From Chloranthus sessilifolius (taxonomy: Eukaryota > Streptophyta > Magnoliopsida > Chloranthales > Chloranthaceae): DNA of 64,000 nt. The stretch is taken from NCBI GenBank assembly GCA_021018995.1, contig CM037598.1:71194671-71258670 (forward strand), written 5' to 3'. Shown in pieces: positions 57,985 to 64,000 of this stretch (position 1 is its first letter; every line of letters starts with the position of its first letter). The notes below the pieces were generated by a model. It was given only the letters and a program-made list of their open reading frames with translations, did no database searches and was not told where the DNA came from. The position numbers and the translations under genes were made by a program.

Positions 57985-59130
57985 TGATCGAAACTTTCAG
58001 GTCTGATCTCTTTAACCTTATCAAGTGACTTATCGCAAGGTATAGTACTTGAGTCCGGATGTCGATTCTCAGGGATTGGTTCAGAAAATGGCCTAACCGG
58101 TTGTCACTTCTCAATTAAAGTGTTTGAGAACAGATAATTTTTAATGGAAGTAAATATTTTAGACTACTTGGTGAGATCTGGGATTTAAATTTAGAAAGAG
58201 AGAACATCTAGGGTTTGCGATTCCATGTTGCTATCGTGATTTGGATTCGATTTTTTACTTGATTATACTTCTGAAAGAAGTATCCTTCGCAGAGCTACTA
58301 GCTTTACTCGGATTCTGGGATCATTTGATTCAGTCCTTGTAGTATGAGACTCCAGATATTATATTGCACATCAGTCAATGATGACTATACGATTTCGGCC
58401 AGTTTCATTCTACTCGCAAGGCAAGAGGCACAATATACAATAATGCACAGGTTGATTTCATATCACAGATATGAAACTATCCAAATGGAATCTATCTCTA
58501 TCTCCTATTTCTACAAGAAATATCAAAGACATAGATAGAAAAAGAACAATAAACTACAAGAAAATTATTCCAATAAAACTCAAAACAGTGTATACAGTAG
58601 TCCAAGCAAATGCAAACCCTCTACATAAAGCTACGCTTCGTCACTCTCCTAGATCAGCTGATTTAGCCTCGCATGGTAGAAGTCTCCATCGAGTATTTCC
58701 TCTTTTCGCCTTGCTCTTCAAGAGTTAGGGTTTCTCTGTCTTCTTCTCAGCCTCCAAAGAGATACCCCAGAACTCCCCTTCATTTTCTATGTATACCCTG
58801 TGGTTTAGGGTTCTAAGGAATGTCAACAACAATTCAAATCCCGTGAGGTCGCTCGAGCGGGAACCAATTCTCGCTTGAGAAAACATCTGAAAGTTTTAGA
58901 GTTTTTCAGATGTTTTTCGCTCGAGCGAGAACCGATGGTTGCTCGAGCGAGAAATAACAGCTTCAGCTTCTCTTAAGCATTTCTTTGTGCCAATCATTCT
59001 CAATTCCGCTCCTTGGGGGTTTACTACCGACAAACACACACAAACAAGTTAATATCATTTTCCTAGTTTACTCTATGCCCTAGCAATACAAGTTTGGGGG
59101 CTAATTTGTGCAACTAATTAGCCCTGATCA
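57985..59130 (-). repeat. Right (5') LTR of element 2
   Basis: 1146 bp, TGATCGAAAC...CCCTGATCA, with a degenerate TATA (near 58787-58797) and GCTCGAGCG motifs upstream on the minus strand (58848-58955). Compared with the left LTR it lacks the 85-bp duplication. Confidence 0.95.
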
Positions 59131-59239
59131 AGATCCCAACACATTAACAAAGGTCCTTGCTAATCACATTTTCTACAAATTTGAGCGTATGGTACTTGTT
59201 ATTAATTTTTGTTTTTGTTTTTTCTTTCCAAATTTTTCA

Positions 59240-59965
59240 GAAGACTACTGAAGGCAATCCATTACAAATAAACCCCACATTCCTTTCAAATGATCCTTTG
59301 GCCATTCAACAACCGCACAACTCTCACTGAAGCATCCTTTGACTCCGAACCACTTCAAAAACTTCTCCCATCACACCAGCCAAAACCTACATGTCAAAAG
59401 TAGATACTCCACTGTCTTATCCCCATCCCGACAAGACCTACACTCAATTGGAACACCCATCCCTCTCTTCCTTAACTGCACACATGTTAATACCTCCCCC
59501 CATCACCTCCTACGCAAAATTTTAAGAGATGCATCCTTTCCCACATGAACATCCATGGTTGGGCCATAACCATAAGTGGTTTCCCATAAAAGAATTTTTA
59601 GAAAGGCCTGACCATAAATCTTCCTTTTTTCTCCTTGGTTCGAACTTGACTATCCAAATTAATTCTCCACGAATTCTAACTCCTCCATCAACTTCATGAA
59701 TTCCTTCATCTCCTCGTAAGACATTCTTCCAAATTGCCTAGTTTTCATCTCTTTCCCAAACTTTTGCTACCAAAGCCTCCTTGTCAACTGCCAAATCGAA
59801 TATCAAAGCATTCCTCTTCTTACAAGTGTCTTCCCCACACCATTTATCCTTCCAAAATCTAATTCTTAACCCCAAACCCACGATAAACCAAACACCTTCC
59901 TCAAATTTATTTCTAATTTTATCTACACCTTCTCACCATCCCGTGCCTAACCTAATTGGCGCGGA
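59240..59965 (-). pseudogene. LINE reverse transcriptase C-terminal (zf-RVT) fragment
   Basis: On the minus strand GLRIRFWKDKWCGEDTCKKR, then DLAVDKEALVAKVWERDEN* and, after shifts, LTCVQLRKRGMGVPIECRSC and RDGDKTVEYLLLTC. This is the tail of plant LINE ORF2, with the zinc-binding C-x2-C...H/C pattern. It begins about 105 bp right of the element 2 target site, so element 2 may have inserted in or near the LINE. Stops are frequent. No poly(A) end was identified. Confidence 0.75.
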
Positions 59966-59969
59966 AACT

Positions 59970-60888
59970 AACACATGCAATGCTATGACTGATATTAAAA
60001 TTAAATTAATTTAAACAATTAAAATGACAATATTTCGTAACAAATTATCAAAGAAAATATCACAAAATTCAATTGAACGATTTAATTCCGGCCCAAAATA
60101 GTGTTACTTTCGCGTCGTTCCCTATCGGATCTAGAAGACTAGGGCTCTTAGCCAACGGCCAGATCTCTAACAGTTTTAGGGCGTCAAACGAACTTGCAAG
60201 TAGGTTCTTTCGATACCATGCAAAAATAAAGGCAAATAAGGATTTTAATGGTGAAGGGATAGGTTAAACTTGGATTAAATAGTGAAATAGATAGACTAGG
60301 GTTACGCTACTTACGCAACTTGTAGATCATAAGAAGATAGAGAGGAGGAAAAGTTGGCGTCACACGAAACCGCACGTGGGATGAAGAATTGCTCTTCGGT
60401 TTCAGAGAATTACACCCTCACGAAAGTTCAAAACTCTCAAAGTTGTGAAAGCAATTTTCATTCACTCAAATTCCAAAGCTGTTTTTACTAGCCTTTAAAT
60501 AGGCTAACCAAACCCTAATTTGAAATAAAGCATTCCTAAAAACTTAAAACACTTAAAACGACTACTTTTGCCAAAATAAATTAAATCTCGTCAAATCTCG
60601 TGCGATCGGTCAATCAATCGATTATGGAGTCGATCGATCAAATGAGAAATAATTAAATTGCCCGCATGGCCTGACTATAATCGATCGATCGAAAATTCAG
60701 AATCGATTGACGGAGGAATACAAATGTGCCCAAAATATATGACTTCTGTCCTCAATCGATCGATCGAAGGCTGGTACCGATCGATCGACTAAAACACTTC
60801 TTCAGCTCTGCGACCTTGGGTAGTTCTTCTTTCGGACCACTTTGACGTTCTTCTTTCGCCTTCGATACGTTACGGGCGACTGCTTGAA
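59970..60888 (-). repeat. Probable 3' LTR of the chromovirus
   Basis: Noncoding region downstream of the chromodomain. On the minus strand a TATA-like TATTTAAAGG lies at 60493-60502 within the palindrome GCCTATTTAAAGGC. U3 to its right (60607-60790) has several ATCGATCGATCGA-type motifs. The limits are estimates: the partner LTR is outside the window. Confidence 0.45.
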
Positions 60889-61392
60889 TCAGATGCTCCC
60901 ATAAATTCTCCCCGGGTTAGAAGGATTCATCATCGCTGAATACTGGTTGTGATAGTGGTCGAGGAGATTCGGATCAATCTGTTGATACTCTTCCCTTTTT
61001 ATCCACGTATTCTCTGAACTGGCTTTGTTCTTCCACTTGACCAAGTACTTCTGAAGTTCCCCTTGGTTGGTGGACACAATCTGATCCTTCAAATCATCTT
61101 CAATGATCTCATGAGATGGTTGTGTAGGTGGAGATAATGGTGTGGGTTGGGAAATAATGGTGGCATCGGATGTAGAAGGCTAAAATGGGTTGGGCGGGAT
61201 GGTTGAGTGGCCATGGAACGGAATGAGATCCTCCACGTTGAAAGTCGTGCTAATCTCCAATTTTGGTGGTAAATCTAGGAAGTAAGCTTTAGAACTGACA
61301 CACTTCAAAATCCTATAGGGTCCAGCACCACGAGCTTGTAACTTTGCAATTCCTTGGGGGAATAGCTCAGGTCTATTCCGAACAATCACCAA
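60889..61392 (-). pseudogene. Chromovirus integrase C-terminus and chromodomain
   Basis: The first frame (61180-61392) has VIVRNRPELFPQGIAKLQAR, GAGPYRILK (the GPY motif) and FNVEDLIPFHG. The second (60889-61092) is a chromodomain: IVSTNQGELQKYLVKWKNKA then ENTWIKREEYQ, with the aromatic W in YLVKW and NTW, followed by DPNLLDHY and NPGRIYGSI. The chromodomain is thought to target integration to heterochromatin. A break separates the two frames. Confidence 0.8.
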
Positions 61393-61419
61393 ATCATCCT
61401 CTTGAAATTCGTTGAATCT

Positions 61420-62054
61420 TCAATGAGAATCTGTATAAATCTTGTATTTTTCATTGTTCACATTAATTCTTCTTTTAATCTCAACATGAAATTCATGAAT
61501 GCGATGTGCAAATGTAGATGTAGACTCAAATGACCTTTGATGAACTGACATCGGGATTAGGCATACGGGTGCCCTAAGTTTATACCCATGCATGACTTGA
61601 AATGGACTCATACTGGTGGTCCTATTAACCGAATTATTGTATGCAAACTCCGCTACAAGTAGGATGGAATCCCAACTCCTAGTGTGCTCACCTACTAGAC
61701 ACCGTAACAAGTTACCTAGACTTCGATTTACATCCTCGGTTTGCCCATCCGTTTGGGGGTCTTAGGGAGGCATAACACAAAGTCCATAGATAGGTCTTGC
61801 CACAGAGTGTCTGGTACCGATAAAGGTGTGTATAACCCGGTGTTTTGCCTCTTTTGTTTTGCCAGTTGGCAAAAACGACACTGGTTGACGATTTTGACAT
61901 CTCGGGTGAGATTGGGCCAATAAAATCGGTCTTCAACCAATGCAATGGTCTTGTTGCGACCAACGTGGTCGGCAACCCCTTTAACGTGTAATTCCCAAAT
62001 AAGAAAGTCTCGTAGGGAAGTGCGGGGAATACACAAGCGGTGTTTTAGGAACAA
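61420..62054 (-). pseudogene. Chromovirus integrase, catalytic core deleted
   Basis: The N-terminal part reads LHVKGVADHVGRNKTIALVE, then CRFCQLAKQ (HHCC), then NTGLYTPLSVPDTLWQDLSM and DFVLCLPKT with the first D. Directly after (near 61760) another frame continues QTDGQTEDVNRSLGN, which holds the E, then LLRCLVGEHTRSWD and AEFAYNNSVNRTTSMSPFQV. In relatives some 85-90 residues, including the second D, lie between these points. They are gone and the frame is shifted. Confidence 0.85.
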
Positions 62055-62809
62055 ATATCCATTTTGTAGGGTATATTTACTCTCTCACAGATTGACCACT
62101 CGGAAGTGAAGTACTCTTCTCCAAAATATGGACACGTAGGATAATCATCAACAAGGCGATCGAATCCAGTCACCTCAACACTCATCGAGTGCAACGTTGC
62201 CACTCCATGGCTAAGCGCATTAGCAGCCTGATTCTCAATTCCAGTCCTATGTTTCAGCACAAAGGTGAACTTGAAGTTGCTCAACCCATTTTGCATGCCG
62301 CGGCTTTAACTTCTTTTGGGAACTCAAAAATCTAAGGGCTTCATGATTAGATAACAAGACAAATTCATGTGGTAGTAAATAGTGTTTCCAATATTTAAGA
62401 GATTGCACTACCACATAGAATTCTTTGTCGTAGGTAGAATATTTCTGCCTGACCTCATTTAGCTTCTCACTGAAATAAGTTATCGGATGACCCTCTTGGC
62501 TTAGCACTTCCCCAATACCTACGTCTGACACGTCACACGCTACCTCAAGACCTTAGAAAAGTCGGGAAGGCGTATGACAGAAGCTTTCATCATTCGGGAC
62601 TTATTCTCCTTAAAGGCTTTTGCCGTAGTAGGTGTCCATTTAAACTCCCCATTTTTTATGCAATCAGTGATAGGGGATGCTACCATACTGAGGTTACGGA
62701 TGAACCCCTTGTAAAAAGTGGCTAACCCATGGAAGCTACGGACTTCGTGGATGGCCCAAGGTTCGGGCCATTCCACAATAGCTTTGACCTTTTTCAGGTC
62801 TACAGTCAT
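62045..62809 (-). pseudogene. Chromovirus RT thumb and RNase H
   Basis: VKAIVEWPEPWAIHEVRSFH and GLATFYKGFIRNLS form the RT thumb. RNase H follows after a break near 62535: SDVGIGEVLSQEG, TYFSEKLNEVRQKYSTYDKE, LLSNHEALRFLSSQ, KPRHAKWVEQLQ, and after another shift KHRTGIENQAANALSHG. A DASG-type catalytic motif is partly preserved at SDVGIG; NHE replaces the usual THE/DHE. Confidence 0.75.
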
Positions 62810-62813
62810 TCTT

Positions 62814-63086
62814 TCAGAGGTTACGACAAACCCTAAGAAGACAGTTTTGTGACATGAGAGTGCACTTCTTTAGGTTCGCGTATAGCTTTTCTCCTATGAG
62901 AGTCATACAAATTTGCCTGAGAGTCATACAAATTTGCCTTAAGTGGCTTAAGTGTTGTTCATTGTTGTGGCTATAAATAAGGATGTCATCGAAATAGATC
63001 ACAAGAAACTTGCCTATGAAAGGCCTCAACACCTGTGTCATGATACACATAAATGTGCTCAGTACATTTGAAAGTCCGAAAGGCAT
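62814..63086 (-). pseudogene. Chromovirus reverse transcriptase palm
   Basis: [20 protein letters not shown], then [19 protein letters not shown] with the catalytic Y-F-D-D. A 21-bp in-frame tandem duplication repeats LRQICMT (about 62897-62938). A TAG at GLY*WFV separates this frame from the upstream one. The end near 62814 is frameshifted relative to the thumb. Confidence 0.8.
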
Positions 63087-63095
63087 GACAAACCA

Positions 63096-64000
63096 CTAGT
63101 ACAAACCATCCTTTGTTTTGAAGGCAGTTTTCCATTCGTCCCCGGGACGAATTCGGATTTGATGGTATCCACTCTTCAAGTCGATCTTCGAAAATATAGT
63201 GGCACTGACCATCATGTCCAACATGTCGTCTAGTCTCGATATAGGGAATCGATACTTGACCATGATTTTATTAATAGAGCGGCTATCAACACACATTCTT
63301 CTCTTGAGAAGTTCATCCACTTTTCTTTTTAATTTCGAGTGTTCATATGGATTCATGCGACAATAGAGCAAGTTAGGAAAAGTAGATCCGGGGACCAAAT
63401 CAATGGCGTGTTGGATGTCCCATAGAGGTGGTAACTCATCTAGAAGGTCGTTGGGAAAGACATCCCGAAACTCACTCATTATCGGTTCAACCTCTTTCAG
63501 AATCTCAACGCCTGACTCTTTGGGTGTTTCAACTGTAACAAGGACATAGACGATGTCCTCTGTCTTAGCACATCGTTCAATCTCTAAAGGGCTAACAATG
63601 TGAACGACCTTAGATGTCTTCTCTCTCTCTCTCTCTATCAGGTCCTTATCACTTGACTTAGTTGTTTTCACGGTGGTTGCTCTAGGAGGTAAAAGATTGA
63701 TCTTTATTTTATTTCCTTTGTGAGTGAAAGAACACATGTTCGATCTTCCGAACAGTGTAACGTCCATATCGTACAACCATGGCCTCCCAAGGATGACATG
63801 CCGCCCATCCATAGGCACAACATTGCACCACAAGGTGTTCTTATACGAGCCGAATTGTATAGGAACTTGACACCTTCGTGAAAATGGAATGATGATGAAT
63901 CGACCCAAGCAATTTTATAGGGTCATGGGTGAGCTACAGGTGCAAGTCCTAAGCGAGAAACTGTACTCTCGGAAACGACGTTGGTATAATTTCCGCTATC
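63096..64000 (-). pseudogene. Chromovirus protease and RT N-terminus
   Basis: At the right edge the minus strand starts with DSGNYTNVVSESTVSRLGLA; D-S-G (63992-64000) is the aspartic protease active site. After a stop (HP*PYK) the frame stays open from 63908: NTLWCNVVPMDGRHVILGRP, KKDGS-less RT fingers, and MCVDSRSINKIMVKYRFPIS, RLDDMLD, FSKIDLKSGYHQIRIRPGDE. Some 25-30 residues usually present between ELLKR and MCVDSR are missing near 63298. Confidence 0.8.

Larger units (their letters stand above)
46889..59130 (-). mobile_element. Athila-like Ty3/gypsy LTR retrotransposon (element 2), complete structure
   Basis: LTRs are 46889-48127 and 57985-59130, both TGATC...TGATCA. The 5-bp target duplication AGATC is perfect (46884-46888 and 59131-59135). 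PPT and PBS are present. Minus-strand order is gag, protease, RT, RNase H, integrase, an internal motif cluster, an extra ORF and a 3' tail. It shares gag, pol and tail with element 1 but has a different LTR. Catalytic residues are lost in RNase H and integrase, and frameshifts are many, so it is inactive. Confidence 0.95.
59970..64000 (-). mobile_element. Chromovirus (Ty3/gypsy with chromodomain), left part in window
   Basis: Minus-strand element with protease, RT, RNase H, integrase and a C-terminal chromodomain, continuing beyond the right edge. Motifs ([44 protein letters not shown]) are those of plant chromoviruses. The gag end and 5' LTR are outside. Deletions in RT and integrase and several stops make it defective. 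Confidence 0.85.

Overview
The window is nuclear DNA of a flowering plant and consists almost entirely of transposable elements, mostly broken and partly nested. The evidence is the set of plant element families: a CACTA element with TNP2- and TNPA-like genes, Athila-like and Tat-like Ty3/gypsy retrotransposons, a chromovirus, a FAR1/MULE transposase relative, a plant LINE and several MITEs. The AT-rich spacers, A/T tracts and long (AT)n runs fit this. I found no intact host gene, rRNA, tRNA or CRISPR array. The species cannot be named from the sequence.

Layout. 1-9884: a minus-strand CACTA transposon whose left end lies outside the window. Its right terminus (ACGTAGTG) sits inside the left LTR of an Athila-like element (9885-22103, minus). 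That element has PBS, PPT, gag, protease, RT/RNase H and integrase, all carrying stops or frameshifts. It in turn abuts a decayed Tat-like element on the plus strand (22104 to about 28960), which has lost most of RT, RNase H and the start of integrase. 29836-38800 is an unusual zone. It holds a FAR1/MULE-like transposase pseudogene (36042-38060), many 22-bp quasi-palindromic repeats (GAAGCGATGACGCTTC core), and two diverged copies of a divergently oriented pair of small unrecognised ORFs. 38880-46888 is repeat-rich spacer: a 1.3-kb element with terminal inverted repeats, a minisatellite, an inverted copy of an Athila-like tail, a long inverted repeat and an hAT MITE with a perfect 8-bp target duplication. 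46889-59130 is a second, structurally complete but inactive Athila-like element with target duplication AGATC. It is followed by a LINE fragment (59240-59965) and a chromovirus (about 59970 to beyond 64000, minus) with chromodomain, a deleted integrase core and the protease active site at the right edge.

Common themes. (1) All four LTR elements have a short palindrome, or a cluster of family-specific motifs, upstream of the TATA-like box in U3. The two Athila-like elements repeat their own motif just downstream of pol. (2) Both Athila-like elements carry a second PPT-like tract inside the 3' region. (3) Many premature stops fall where the family has Trp (TGG to TAG/TGA), as expected for long-methylated DNA. 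(4) The most unexplained feature is the duplicated divergent ORF pair embedded in 22-bp palindromic arrays beside the FAR1/MULE remnant.
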